Positions 37,261 through 45,340 of a DNA stretch of 64,000 nucleotides are shown in pieces. The number at the start of each line of letters is the position of its first letter. Positions within the stretch are counted from its first letter, which is position 1. Origin of the DNA: Chitinophaga sp. (GTDB lineage: Bacteria > Bacteroidota > Bacteroidia > Chitinophagales > Chitinophagaceae). Made by a program: the position numbers and the translations under genes. The stretch lies in NCBI RefSeq assembly GCF_019236475.1, contig NZ_JAFAIX010000012.1:992001-1056000 (forward strand), written 5' to 3'. The notes below the pieces were generated by a model. It was given only the letters and a program-made list of their open reading frames with translations. It did no database searches and was not told the origin of the DNA.

Positions 37261-38592
37261 ATGGAAAACACGCCATTTTTGTCAGGCTTTTATGCCAGAA
37301 ATGCTGCAGCTATTAAAGGAGCATTCGTCATATTTCTGATACTCATGTTAATGATCCCTATTGTTATGGTGCGGAACTTGGTGAGGGAAAGGCGGTACAC
37401 GCGCAACGAAGCTGCAGAGAAGATTGCAGCTAGTTGGGGAGGGGAGCAACAGGTATCGGGACCGGTAATTGCCATTCCGATGGACACAAAAGAGGGAGAA
37501 ACCTGGGTGTGGCTGATGCCGCGTCATTTGAAAGTAAATGGCGACCTAGTACCCAGCACGTTGAAAAGAGGTATTTATAATGTCAATGTATATCAAACAA
37601 AACTGCACCTGAGCGGGGATTTTTCATTGGAAGATTTGCATTCCCTTGATCTCTCTTCTTCCGCCATTCATCTGGAGCGAGCTTTATTGGTAGTGAATAT
37701 TAGCGATCTCAATGGAATTACCAGCCAGGCGCAGGTATTGTGGAACGGAAAATCCTTGTTGTTTAACCCTGGTGTGCCAGGAGTCGGTAATTCGGAGGAT
37801 AAAACTCCGTCTGGCCTTCAGGTTCCGGTTTCTCTCAACCTGGAGCCTACTGGCTCCGCCACCAATTCATTTACCATGGACTTGGATCTCCGAGGAGCTT
37901 CTCATATCGGCTTCTCCCCTGTGGGTAAATCCACAGAAGTATCCCTGAGTTCCTCCTGGAATAGTCCCAGCTTTGACGATGGTATTTCGCCCTATGACAG
38001 AAAAGTTACGAATGCCGGATTCACGGCCACCTGGAAAGTACAGGATTTCAACAGGGGCTTTCCTCAATCTTGGATCGGTAATAAGTATAGTTTGAAAACT
38101 GGCACATTTGGAGTGGCGTTGATTACTCCGATAGATACCTATCAACAGAGTGACCGTGCGGTGAATTACTCTTTCCTGATCATCGGTTTAACCTTCTGTA
38201 TTTACTTCTTTGTAGAGATAGCGCAGCGACGCAGCATTCACCCCATCCAATATGGATTGATCGGTATTGCACTTTGCATCTTTTATGTGTTGCTGCTGTC
38301 TATCTCTGAACAAGCCAGTTTCATGGTGGCCTATATTACTGCTAGCGTTATGACGATAGGATTGATTGGCTGCTACACCACCGCAGTACTTAACCGCAAA
38401 ACCGCACTAGGCATCACTGCAGTGCTTGCGCTTTTCTACACTTTCATTTATGTAGTCATCAGTGCGGAAGATTATGCACTGCTGATGGGTAGCTTTGGAC
38501 TGTTTTTTACAGTGGCGGGTATCATGTATTACAGCAGGAAAATCAATTGGAACAGAACGCCTGCTGTTCTTACCACTGCCGCGGAAAATTGA
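37261..38592 (+). CDS. creD: CreD-family inner-membrane protein
   Basis: A 443 aa protein with one N-terminal membrane helix (about 17-38), a large soluble periplasmic beta domain (about 45-300) and five or six C-terminal helices (about 302-430). This topology and the motif RNEAAEKIAASWGGEQ fit CreD, a cell-envelope protein linked to stress and beta-lactam response in other bacteria. In this group it is usually found with a winged-helix regulator, as here, rather than with CreBC. Confidence 0.85.
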   Translation: MENTPFLSGFYARNAAAIKGAFVIFLILMLMIPIVMVRNLVRERRYTRNEAAEKIAASWGGEQQVSGPVIAIPMDTKEGETWVWLMPRHLKVNGDLVPSTLKRGIYNVNVYQTKLHLSGDFSLEDLHSLDLSSSAIHLERALLVVNISDLNGITSQAQVLWNGKSLLFNPGVPGVGNSEDKTPSGLQVPVSLNLEPTGSATNSFTMDLDLRGASHIGFSPVGKSTEVSLSSSWNSPSFDDGISPYDRKVTNAGFTATWKVQDFNRGFPQSWIGNKYSLKTGTFGVALITPIDTYQQSDRAVNYSFLIIGLTFCIYFFVEIAQRRSIHPIQYGLIGIALCIFYVLLLSISEQASFMVAYITASVMTIGLIGCYTTAVLNRKTALGITAVLALFYTFIYVVISAEDYALLMGSFGLFFTVAGIMYYSRKINWNRTPAVLTTAAEN

Positions 38593-38682
38593 CGGGCGTT
38601 TTTCTGACAGCTCTGCTGGATGCGGGGCTGTCAGAAATCCGTAAATTTGCTAGACTTACCTTCATTTTTTACCTGGAGTACA

Positions 38683-39045
38683 ATGGCCAAAAATTATTTG
38701 CAAAAAAGGATCGCTAGTTTCGGTTATGCATTTGCCGGGATATTTGAATTTGTGAAATCGGAGCCACATGCACGCATACACGCCATTGCCACTATCCTGG
38801 TGGTGGGGGCAGGATGTTGGTTTCGGGTGGTTAAAAGCGACTGGTTGTGGTTATTATGGGCAATGGCTTTGGTGTGGATTACGGAGATGATGAATACGGT
38901 GGTAGAAAAAATGATAGATCATGTCTCACCGGAAATACATCCCCGTGTTGGTTTTATTAAGGACGTAGCTGCTGGCGCTGTATTGGTGGCGGCTATTGCT
39001 GCGGCAATTACGGGTGTCTGCATTTTTTGGCCTTATATTTTCTAG
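38683..39045 (+). CDS. Diacylglycerol kinase (DgkA-like)
   Basis: A 120 aa protein from ATG 38683; the open frame is 21 codons longer but the family starts at MAKNYLQKR. Three membrane helices with the active-site motif EMMNTVVEKMID near 68-79 and a leading basic stretch with FAGIFEFVKSEPHARIH. It phosphorylates diacylglycerol or undecaprenol. Length is normal for the short DgkA type. Confidence 0.9.
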   Translation: MAKNYLQKRIASFGYAFAGIFEFVKSEPHARIHAIATILVVGAGCWFRVVKSDWLWLLWAMALVWITEMMNTVVEKMIDHVSPEIHPRVGFIKDVAAGAVLVAAIAAAITGVCIFWPYIF

Positions 39046-39088
39046 TAGTCTATTATCTCTGTTCCATTTACTTTAAAAGAGCTGTATT

Positions 39089-39787
39089 ATGAAGCGAGTA
39101 AATGCCATTTTTAAAAAGTTAGGATTACTGATTGAAAATCCGGGTGTAATACCTGTATTATGCGTATCGGTATTGTTTAGCCTGGCACTGATTATTTTTC
39201 GTGTATACCATACCGGTAGTATGTTGCGTTTATCGCTAATTTGGAATTTGTTCCTGGCTTTTGTGCCATTTGCGATTACCAGTTGGATGGAGCGGCATCC
39301 TGTTGAAATGCAACAGCGATTGAAATGGTATAGCTGTTTTGTGGTTTGGCTACTGTTTATCCCTAATGCGCCTTATATCCTGACCGATCTATTTCACTTG
39401 TATGATGGTGGCATTTCACTATGGTTTGAATTGATTTTGATACTCTCTTTCGGCTGGAATGGCCTGATCATGGGATATCTTTCAGTACGTAGCATGGAAC
39501 GCATGTGGAAGGAGAGATATACCCGCTGGCCAGCTTGGTTATTTACTTTTCCTGTGATGTTCCTATGTGGCATGGGGGTATATATCGGCAGATATCTTCG
39601 ATGGAATAGTTGGGACCTTTTACAAGACCCAATTCCATTGGCAAAAGATCTGATGGTATTGGTATTACATCCCTGGGAAAACCGCAGTGCATGGGCATTT
39701 ACCTTATTAATGGGAATATTTCTGAGTCTGGGTTATATGACAACGAGAAATCCAAATGTCCTGTCTGGAAATAAGTACCGTGCATAG
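39089..39787 (+). CDS. DUF1361 membrane protein
   Basis: A 232 aa integral membrane protein with six or seven helices and the DUF1361 signature LLFIPNAPYILTDLFHL near residue 89-106. Function unknown. It is the last host gene left of the Mu-like element; the gap to the element's repressor gene is 111 bp. Confidence 0.88.
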   Translation: MKRVNAIFKKLGLLIENPGVIPVLCVSVLFSLALIIFRVYHTGSMLRLSLIWNLFLAFVPFAITSWMERHPVEMQQRLKWYSCFVVWLLFIPNAPYILTDLFHLYDGGISLWFELILILSFGWNGLIMGYLSVRSMERMWKERYTRWPAWLFTFPVMFLCGMGVYIGRYLRWNSWDLLQDPIPLAKDLMVLVLHPWENRSAWAFTLLMGIFLSLGYMTTRNPNVLSGNKYRA

Positions 39788-39861
39788 GAAAGGTAATACC
39801 ACTATGTATTTCCGCGATTTTCTGGAATGGGCTGGTTAAATCCACCTGGCATGGCCATAGG

Positions 39862-39884
39862 AGCGGGTTTACCTACAACCCGCT
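39862..39884. other. Small inverted repeat at element's left boundary
   Basis: AGCGGGTT, 7-base loop, AACCCGCT, between the DUF1361 gene and the end of the XRE gene. No T-tract on either strand close by, so a weak terminator at best. It is also the only candidate structural landmark at the left boundary. Confidence 0.35.
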
Positions 39885-39898
39885 ACATCATTCTTCCT

Positions 39899-40306
39899 TT
39901 ATTTTTCGTGCTTTTTGGCTTTGCGCTTGATTTTATTCACTTCTCCCTGTAAATCAGACAAAGCCTTCATTACTTCCTCCATTGTAAGCTGGGAATCCTT
40001 GCTGGTGGCTGATCCAGGAGCTGGGCTTGCAGTTGCGCCTTCAGTTGGGCTTGCAGAATTATAGGATAAGTTATATTTTTCTGCGAACTGTACTTCTCTG
40101 AAAATAGGTTCCTGTTCCCACATAAACCAATAAGGGTGTACCCCTATTTCTTCCACCAGTTTCTTAAAAACAGGATAAGAAATTCCATTCTTTCCATTCT
40201 CAATATCAGACAGGGCTGCCTGTGACACAGATAATAGCTGTGCAAATTCCTGTTGATTTTTCTTTATTAGTTTACGGATGTAGAGTATTCGTTGTCCTTC
40301 GGTCAT
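39899..40306 (-). CDS. XRE-family repressor of the Mu-like element
   Basis: A 135 aa protein with an N-terminal HTH_3 domain (about 5-60: IRKLIKKNQQEFAQLLSVSQAALSDIENG), a short Ser/Pro/Ala/Thr linker (TEGATASPAPGSATS), and a C-terminal helical, lysine-rich coil ending KRKAKKHEK. There is no LexA-type peptidase domain, so SOS induction through self-cleavage is unlikely. It is divergent from the transposase with a 147 bp shared promoter, the position of the Mu c repressor. A copy of a 22 bp repeat of that promoter lies inside its coding sequence. Confidence 0.88.
   Translation of the reverse strand: MTEGQRILYIRKLIKKNQQEFAQLLSVSQAALSDIENGKNGISYPVFKKLVEEIGVHPYWFMWEQEPIFREVQFAEKYNLSYNSASPTEGATASPAPGSATSKDSQLTMEEVMKALSDLQGEVNKIKRKAKKHEK
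40059..40080. repeat. 22 bp repeat, copy within the repressor gene
   Basis: A 22 bp block built on TTATAGGATAAGTTATA and ending in a T-run matches positions 40351-40372 in the divergent promoter with one mismatch. On the minus strand it encodes part of EKYNLSYNSAS. In Mu, internal sites for the repressor and transposase also lie away from the promoter, so this may be a second binding site. Confidence 0.6.
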
Positions 40307-40324
40307 GGATGAAATAATATATAG

Positions 40325-40373
40325 ATAAAGTTATAAAAAAGTTTTTGACTTTATAGGAAAAGTTATATTTTTG
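40325..40373 (+). promoter_or_regulatory. Transposase promoter with repressor operators
   Basis: -33 TTTG (40344-40347), an 18 bp spacer and -7 TATTTTTG (40366-40373) fit the Bacteroidota consensus. The AAGTTATA motif occurs as TAAAGTTATA (40326-40335) and AAAAGTTATA (40358-40367), and its inverted form ATAAAGT/ACTTTAT frames 40325-40354. One copy overlaps the -7 box. The likely ligand is the divergent XRE repressor. It also holds the second 22 bp repeat (40351-40372). Confidence 0.7.
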
Positions 40374-40453
40374 ATATTATCTGATCAGGGAACAGTTAGT
40401 AAAAATAGAAATTATTACTATACCTCCTGCGTCATCCATTAGATTGTTACACC

Positions 40454-42415
40454 ATGAAGTTTGATACCCTCAATAGGCTCTGTATAGAAGGGCAGGAATT
40501 TATACGTACTAGTCAGTCGCCCGATGGACTGGTGCCCAAAGGTACCTATGATTCGCTTAAACAGAGAAATAGAATAGAAGTACTGGAACGTGGCGGAAAC
40601 GGACGATCTGTATTAATCGTCTATGAAACGCTGCCAGAAAATTACAAACAACTTATCCTGGAGAAATATGGGAATCCCTATGCGTATGTAGCCAAACAGC
40701 CACTGCTACAGCTTATAAAGAAGGATATGAAAGCGGAGAGTTTCTTCTTGGAATACCGTTATGATACCCATAAATGCCTCCCTCCTACTCATGTTACCAA
40801 CTATACGCAGGCTGCTTCTTGGCTCAATATGCTCCTGGAAATGCGAGATAACAAACGGCACGTGAAAAAGCAGTTGGGGCTTACTATGGAAGAGTTCTGG
40901 AAAGTAGTGCTGGAGATGATCGTTGCGCATAGTATTGAGTTGCCTCATAGTTACAGGCGATTGACCGATAAACTGAAGACTTATGAGGACGCAGGCTATG
41001 CAGCGCTTATTGATTGGCGTTTTGGTAATCAGAACAGTATTAAAATAAAAGATAAACTGTCTGAAGCGGTGTTGTTTGAACTCATCGCACATCCAAACCA
41101 GCACGATGATATCGTGATTGCCACTGCGTATAACAAATGGGCCCATCAGCATAATTATCCGAGTATCAGTACCGGAACGGTGGGTAATTACCGCCGTAAT
41201 AACCGGTACCAACTGCAGTTGTTCCGAGAAGGGAATGCGGCCTGGTATAATCAATATGGCCGTCAGACGAAGCGTAACCGGCCTTCTGCGCCGCTGTTGC
41301 TCGTAGGATCTGATGATAATGATATTGATCTGTATTTCCGAGATGAACAACTGAATGCGCAAGGTAAGTTGCATATACAGTACTATCACCGGTTTAAAGC
41401 AGTGATCATTAGCGACGCATTCAATGATTACCCATTAGGATATTGTTATGCTGATAGTATCAGTACAGACTTGGTTAAAATGGCTTATTTGGATGCCATG
41501 CATCATATATACACGCTCACCGGCGCCTGGTATATGCCACATCAATTGCAGACAGATAGGTGGAATTTGAAGGCCTTATTGCCCTTTTATCAAAGTATTG
41601 ATGCGGAGTATTTTCCTGCTAGTGCGAAATCGCCCAGAGGGAAGTACATCGAGCGTTCCTTTGGAAAGCAATGGCATCAACATTTACGCCGGTTTCAGAA
41701 CTATGCCGGCAACAATATTACTTCTGATTTCAGACTTAATCCTGATCATGTAGCGAGCGCCAAAACACAATTTCCTCATAAAGAAGAAAGTATTACTATC
41801 CTGGAATCGTTTATAGAAGGATTAAGACAAGAAACGGACCCCAAAACAGGAATGAGTAGGCAAGCAACTTGGAAGGCCGCATTCTTGGGCAGTGATATCT
41901 CTCAGGAGCGTTGTATATCAGAGGAGCAATTGTTGCGCTTATTTGGCGTTAAACATGAATATACCAATACCATTACCAACGGAGGTATACGACTGACTAT
42001 TCATGGAAAACCTTATGAATACCAGATTCCGGACGAATTATATCTGCAACATGTAGGAAGAAAAGTGCAGGTGATATATGATCCACTTGATTTTTCGCGT
42101 GTATTGGTAACGGATGATCACCAATTGCGCTTTATTGCCAAAGCCTATGAAAAGCTACCGTCGGCAAGAGCTGATTACCAGCCTGGTGACAAGGAGCGAC
42201 TGTTTCAACTGTTGCAACAGAAGAAAGCCCTGGTGCAGCAGATTATGGATAAGAAGAAAGATAGAGCTGCCCTGCTGGCGCAACATCAGACGGATGCTGT
42301 TGGCCTATTGCAAGCCCAGGTTATGATTAAAGAAACCAAGCAGGCAGCGGAAACGCTTGCATTACATACCCCTGTTTTGCCCCCAGCGGATTTTGACCCA
42401 CTTGATCTAATGTAG
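40454..42415 (+). CDS. MuA-like DDE transposase
   Basis: A 653 aa transposase/integrase. The catalytic acids are visible: Asp287/288 in VGSDDNDIDLYF, Asp368 in QTDRWN and Glu400 in GKYIERSFGKQW, so it may be active. N-terminal DNA-binding domains resemble Mu A (bipartite winged helix with VPKGTYDSLKQRNR near 27-40), and the C-terminal region (about 570-650) is Gln-rich, as in MuA where it contacts MuB. It is the first gene of the early operon. Spacing D368-E400 is shorter than in Mu itself. The gene is full length. Confidence 0.92.
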   Translation: MKFDTLNRLCIEGQEFIRTSQSPDGLVPKGTYDSLKQRNRIEVLERGGNGRSVLIVYETLPENYKQLILEKYGNPYAYVAKQPLLQLIKKDMKAESFFLEYRYDTHKCLPPTHVTNYTQAASWLNMLLEMRDNKRHVKKQLGLTMEEFWKVVLEMIVAHSIELPHSYRRLTDKLKTYEDAGYAALIDWRFGNQNSIKIKDKLSEAVLFELIAHPNQHDDIVIATAYNKWAHQHNYPSISTGTVGNYRRNNRYQLQLFREGNAAWYNQYGRQTKRNRPSAPLLLVGSDDNDIDLYFRDEQLNAQGKLHIQYYHRFKAVIISDAFNDYPLGYCYADSISTDLVKMAYLDAMHHIYTLTGAWYMPHQLQTDRWNLKALLPFYQSIDAEYFPASAKSPRGKYIERSFGKQWHQHLRRFQNYAGNNITSDFRLNPDHVASAKTQFPHKEESITILESFIEGLRQETDPKTGMSRQATWKAAFLGSDISQERCISEEQLLRLFGVKHEYTNTITNGGIRLTIHGKPYEYQIPDELYLQHVGRKVQVIYDPLDFSRVLVTDDHQLRFIAKAYEKLPSARADYQPGDKERLFQLLQQKKALVQQIMDKKKDRAALLAQHQTDAVGLLQAQVMIKETKQAAETLALHTPVLPPADFDPLDLM

Positions 42416-42439
42416 TCTCACTAAATAATCAATTTAAAT

Positions 42440-43135
42440 ATGAAACTTAAAAAGATTGCACCACAACCGTGGGCGATGGCGGAAACTATTGCCTTTAATA
42501 CACTGATCGCCTATTTCCAGGATGCGCAGACCTATGGAAATGTTTTTGCCATCACCGGTAATGCTGGCTGCGGAAAAACATTTGCCGCCAAATGGTTTGC
42601 CAACGAAAATAAAACCGTTTATCACCTGGAATGTGCGGAGTATTGGAACCGGAAAGCCTTCCTGGAGAAACTATTGCAGGCAATTGGGGTACAGCAGCCC
42701 GGCAATAATGTTGCGGAAATGATGGATACCACCGTCCATGCCCTGTTTCAGCAGGAAAGCCCATTGCTCATTATCGATGAAGCGGATAAGTTAAGTGACC
42801 AGGTATTGTACTTTTTTATATCCTTCTATAATCTACTGAAGGGGCACTGTGGGATCATTCTGATGGCCACGCCGCATCTAGCACAACGGATAGAACGAGG
42901 ACGCCGACTCAACAGGAAAGGATATGCGGAAATATTTTCCAGGATAGGCCGGCGGTTTATTCCACTGAGTGCTGTCAGCAAAAAAGAGCTTGCTGCGATA
43001 TGTGCTGCCAACAGTATATCCGATGAAGAAACCATCACTGCTGTGTATCATGATTGCGAAGGAGATCTACGACGCTTAGAAAGAGAAATTCACAAGAGAA
43101 GAAGAAAAAATTTGTCACCCCAAAACAATAAATAA
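42440..43135 (+). CDS. MuB-like AAA ATPase
   Basis: A 231 aa ATPase with Walker A GNAGCGKT (40-47), Walker B LLIIDEAD (109-116) and an arginine finger-like FSRIGRRF near 175-182. In Mu, MuB picks target DNA and activates MuA. It is shorter than Mu B and lacks the N-terminal helical domain of Mu B, similar to the form found in Bacteroides transposable phages. It begins 24 bp after the transposase and overlaps the next start by one base (TAATG). Confidence 0.9.
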   Translation: MKLKKIAPQPWAMAETIAFNTLIAYFQDAQTYGNVFAITGNAGCGKTFAAKWFANENKTVYHLECAEYWNRKAFLEKLLQAIGVQQPGNNVAEMMDTTVHALFQQESPLLIIDEADKLSDQVLYFFISFYNLLKGHCGIILMATPHLAQRIERGRRLNRKGYAEIFSRIGRRFIPLSAVSKKELAAICAANSISDEETITAVYHDCEGDLRRLEREIHKRRRKNLSPQNNK

Positions 43136-43515
43136 TGCGTAGAAAAATTATTTTTCCTTGTACCCAATATCCTCACCTTGCGAATGAATTAATGACAGGT
43201 ATTTGTCACGCACTTCAGTTGCGTAAGGAAGTGTTAATTTTGGGTAGAAATTCCAAAGAAGTTGCCTGTGCAAGACAGGTTATTTGTCATCTGTTTTGCT
43301 CTTTTTCTGATCTTTCTTTTTCCCAGATAGGAGCGCTTATTGGGCGTAGTAGGCCGGCCGTTCATTACAATAATTCGGAAGCCATCAAACACCTGCAAAC
43401 AAAGGATGAATTATTTGTTAATTATTGGCTGAAATCTATTCGCAGTATCATGAAAAGTATCGACGAATTACCGGTAGAAATGTTCGAAAATAAGCAGTAT
43501 ATTCGTCGTAAATAA
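43135..43515 (+). CDS. DnaA domain IV-like DNA-binding protein
   Basis: A 126 aa protein whose middle matches the DnaA domain IV helix-turn-helix: RQVICHLFCSFSDLSFSQIGALIGRSRPAVHYN (about 47-79). The canonical GRDHTTV is replaced by GRSRPAV. There is no AAA domain. It may bind element DNA as an activator or replication accessory. It is translationally coupled to the MuB-like gene. Confidence 0.8.
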   Translation: MRRKIIFPCTQYPHLANELMTGICHALQLRKEVLILGRNSKEVACARQVICHLFCSFSDLSFSQIGALIGRSRPAVHYNNSEAIKHLQTKDELFVNYWLKSIRSIMKSIDELPVEMFENKQYIRRK

Positions 43516-43545
43516 AGTGAAACATGAAATGCTTTTGAATTGTAG

Positions 43546-43590
43546 CTGTTAATCCGTCATAACTATATTCTGACTACAAACTGTTAATCC
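43546..43590 (+). repeat. Direct repeat CTGTTAATCC
   Basis: The 10 bp CTGTTAATCC occurs at 43546-43555 and 43581-43590, 35 bp apart, upstream of the next early gene in a 189 bp gap without a gene. Both copies are preceded by a C/A-rich context (TGTAG and ACAAA). Possible activator site. Confidence 0.4.
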
Positions 43591-43704
43591 TTTTTCCTTA
43601 ACCAATAACCGGAATACCCTATTAACTCCTGAATGAATTTCAGTAGCTATACCTGGCGAGTTACAGCAGCGGGAATGGTAGGTGCTGGTCAATAACAAGT
43701 AAAC

Positions 43705-43935
43705 ATGAAGAACGTGAATTATCAAAATGAAGGTCTGTTATTGTATATTCCTACTCTTAGTCCGGAAAGCATGCATATGGGTCTGATGCAGGGCATCATT
43801 CAAACAGTGAGATACAGCCTTACTCATCCTGACGAAGTTCCTGATCAGGTGAAGCAGGCAAATATTTACCTGTTGGATTTACTATCCAGTATGCTTCCGG
43901 AAGAACAGCAAATGGAACAGCTTTACAAATGCTGA
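43705..43935 (+). CDS. Small early protein (76 aa), unknown
   Basis: A 76 aa acidic protein with no recognisable domain: NYQNEGLLLYIPTLSPE, then a long helix (MGLMQGIIQTVRYSLTHPDEVPDQV) and LDLLSSMLPEEQQMEQL. It ends just before a strong terminator at 43957, so it is the last gene of the early unit. Small acidic element proteins of this type may be anti-repressors or inhibitors; nothing here proves it. Confidence 0.6.
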   Translation: MKNVNYQNEGLLLYIPTLSPESMHMGLMQGIIQTVRYSLTHPDEVPDQVKQANIYLLDLLSSMLPEEQQMEQLYKC

Positions 43936-43956
43936 GATTACCTCCGTCAACATCTT

Positions 43957-43990
43957 AATGCTCCCCGTAAGGGGAGCATTTTTTATTTTT
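43957..43990 (+). terminator. Terminator ending the early unit
   Basis: AATGCTCCCC, loop GTAA, GGGGAGCATT then TTTTATTTTT: a perfect 10 bp stem. It separates the early genes from the GTG-start gene at 43996. Confidence 0.9.
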
Positions 43991-43995
43991 GTTAT

Positions 43996-44319
43996 GTGAA
44001 AGGAGTACAGACATTATTCTCGCAATTATTAACAACGGCATCTGAAGATGCGACCCGCCGTACACCCGGTAGAAACCGTGAATTGATTGCCCGTAGGGAT
44101 GAACGATTAGTGCATCGGCATTATTACTACCTGCGTATCAGTAAAAAAAGATATGACGAAATCATTCAACTGCTCTCCGAAGAATTTGATTTGTCTGGAT
44201 CTACTATTATAGAAAGATTGCAACTGGAAAATAATTTCCAGTTGCTCAAACAATTGACTACCCAACAACCATCTCTCAACGATCTTCGTAAACGTTATCC
44301 CTGGATGGTCTGGAAATAA
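43996..44319 (+). CDS. Small basic protein (107 aa), unknown
   Basis: A 107 aa protein that starts at GTG 43996. Sequence features: a basic stretch NRELIARRDERLVHRHYYYLRISKKRYDEIIQ with cationic and aromatic residues, then the helical LSEEFDLSGSTIIERLQLENNFQLLKQL which could be a helix-turn-helix, and a C-terminal RKRYPWMVWK. I do not recognise it. Its place between the terminator and the late genes suggests a regulator of the late genes, as Mu C is. It lies 9 bp from the convergent tail-terminator-like gene. Confidence 0.6.
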   Translation: MKGVQTLFSQLLTTASEDATRRTPGRNRELIARRDERLVHRHYYYLRISKKRYDEIIQLLSEEFDLSGSTIIERLQLENNFQLLKQLTTQQPSLNDLRKRYPWMVWK

Positions 44320-44328
44320 CTACTATGG

Positions 44329-44796
44329 CTAGTGAACAATCGGCTCAGGTACAGGCGTCTTAATCCCCTTTTTCCCTGTAACGGTATCCCTGATCGAGAG
44401 TTCGTATCTCACTACAGTTATACAATACTTGTTATTTCTCGCTTCGGTATTACTACTCCTCCTATGTAATCCGGATGATACTCCATCCCTGCTTCCTTGC
44501 AAACACTGATGTACCTGCTGTTGTAATTCATAATACTGCGCTGCGGTGCTAACTTCGGGGTCAATGCCTATGCGTACTTGCAGGAATCCCTGTCCCAGTT
44601 GATTGTTGTCTGGCAAATCCTCCCAGGTAAACTCCTTCAAATCGATGAGCACACAGGGCAATGTTATTTTAGGACCTGTAGCAGGGTCAAATTGTTCCAG
44701 TTGTCCGAAATCCTGTGCTACCGTGGTTTGCACCGGAACGACCTGTTTGATCCGATTGATCATATTAGCGGTAAAATCTCCAAATACACTACTCAT
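44329..44796 (-). CDS. Tail terminator/completion-like protein, inverted
   Basis: A 155 aa minus-strand protein: TANMINRIKQVVPVQTTVAQDFGQLEQFD, then PCVLIDLKEFTWEDLPDNNQLGQGFLQVRIGID. This is the pattern of gpU/gp37-type tail terminators, which cap the tube and sheath in assembly. In a normal order it should lie on the plus strand between head and sheath genes; here it is reversed and upstream of the lysis genes. It ends close to the 107 aa gene stop and starts 313 bp before the holin gene. Confidence 0.65.
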   Translation of the reverse strand: MSSVFGDFTANMINRIKQVVPVQTTVAQDFGQLEQFDPATGPKITLPCVLIDLKEFTWEDLPDNNQLGQGFLQVRIGIDPEVSTAAQYYELQQQVHQCLQGSRDGVSSGLHRRSSNTEARNNKYCITVVRYELSIRDTVTGKKGIKTPVPEPIVH

Positions 44797-45109
44797 ATTT
44801 ATTGCTGTTAGGTTTTAAAAAAGATGTCTCTGCAAATTTGATGTATCGCGGGGTTTAATAAAATTCATTCTGTTATGATGCCTCACTAAGTGGAGTATGA
44901 TACTATTTCAAATGAAGTATGGTCAAAACCCCATTTGGCAAGGCATTGAGAAGCATGCATCTTTGTGATGTATTAACGGTAGAACATTGTACACATAAGA
45001 AGTTGAACAGATCAGTTGTACATATAAGCCGTGAACCCCGCCCGGATCTTTCCCCATCCTGTAAGATGGGGAGCCGGTATCGGGAATCGTTGACCCAGAA
45101 GCACCACAG
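44797..45109. promoter_or_regulatory. Control region before the lysis and tail operon
   Basis: About 310 bp with no supported gene. It has the 11 bp palindrome AGTATGATACT (44894-44904), two 13 bp direct repeats TTGTACACATAAG (44987-44999) and TTGTACATATAAG (45016-45028), spaced 29 bp, and a hairpin TCCCCATC/GATGGGGA (45051-45072) 38 bp before the holin start. A 64-codon frame here is not supported. The region also contains the start of the minus-strand tail-terminator gene. Confidence 0.55.
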
Positions 45110-45340
45110 ATGAAAAAATTTATCGATGAAGCCAAAGAAAGAATTGCCTCCCCTACCCCGGGATTTTTCAGGAAGATAAAAATTGCCGGTAAAGTACTGA
45201 TGGCCGGATCAGGAGCTATTCTGGCTCCAGCAGTGGCAGATGTACATATGCCGGGTGTATTGATGGAAATCGCTAAAGGTCTTTTCATTGCCGGATCAGT
45301 GATGGTAGCGGTAGCTGCTGTAGCTGTTGAAGGTGAATAA
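45110..45340 (+). CDS. Holin-like membrane protein
   Basis: A 76 aa protein with two hydrophobic helices: AGKVLMAGSGAILAPAVAD (about 26-44) and LFIAGSVMVAVAAVAVEGE at the C-terminus, with a basic and amphipathic N-terminus (MKKFIDEAKERIASPTP). Size, topology and its place right before an endolysin operon suggest a class II holin. No strong family match is recognised. Confidence 0.65.
   Translation: MKKFIDEAKERIASPTPGFFRKIKIAGKVLMAGSGAILAPAVADVHMPGVLMEIAKGLFIAGSVMVAVAAVAVEGE

Noticed and set aside
44919..45113. A 64-codon plus-strand frame before the holin gene
   Set aside because: It overlaps the hairpin at 45051-45072 and both direct repeats, has no recognisable domain and ends inside the holin start; better explained as control DNA.
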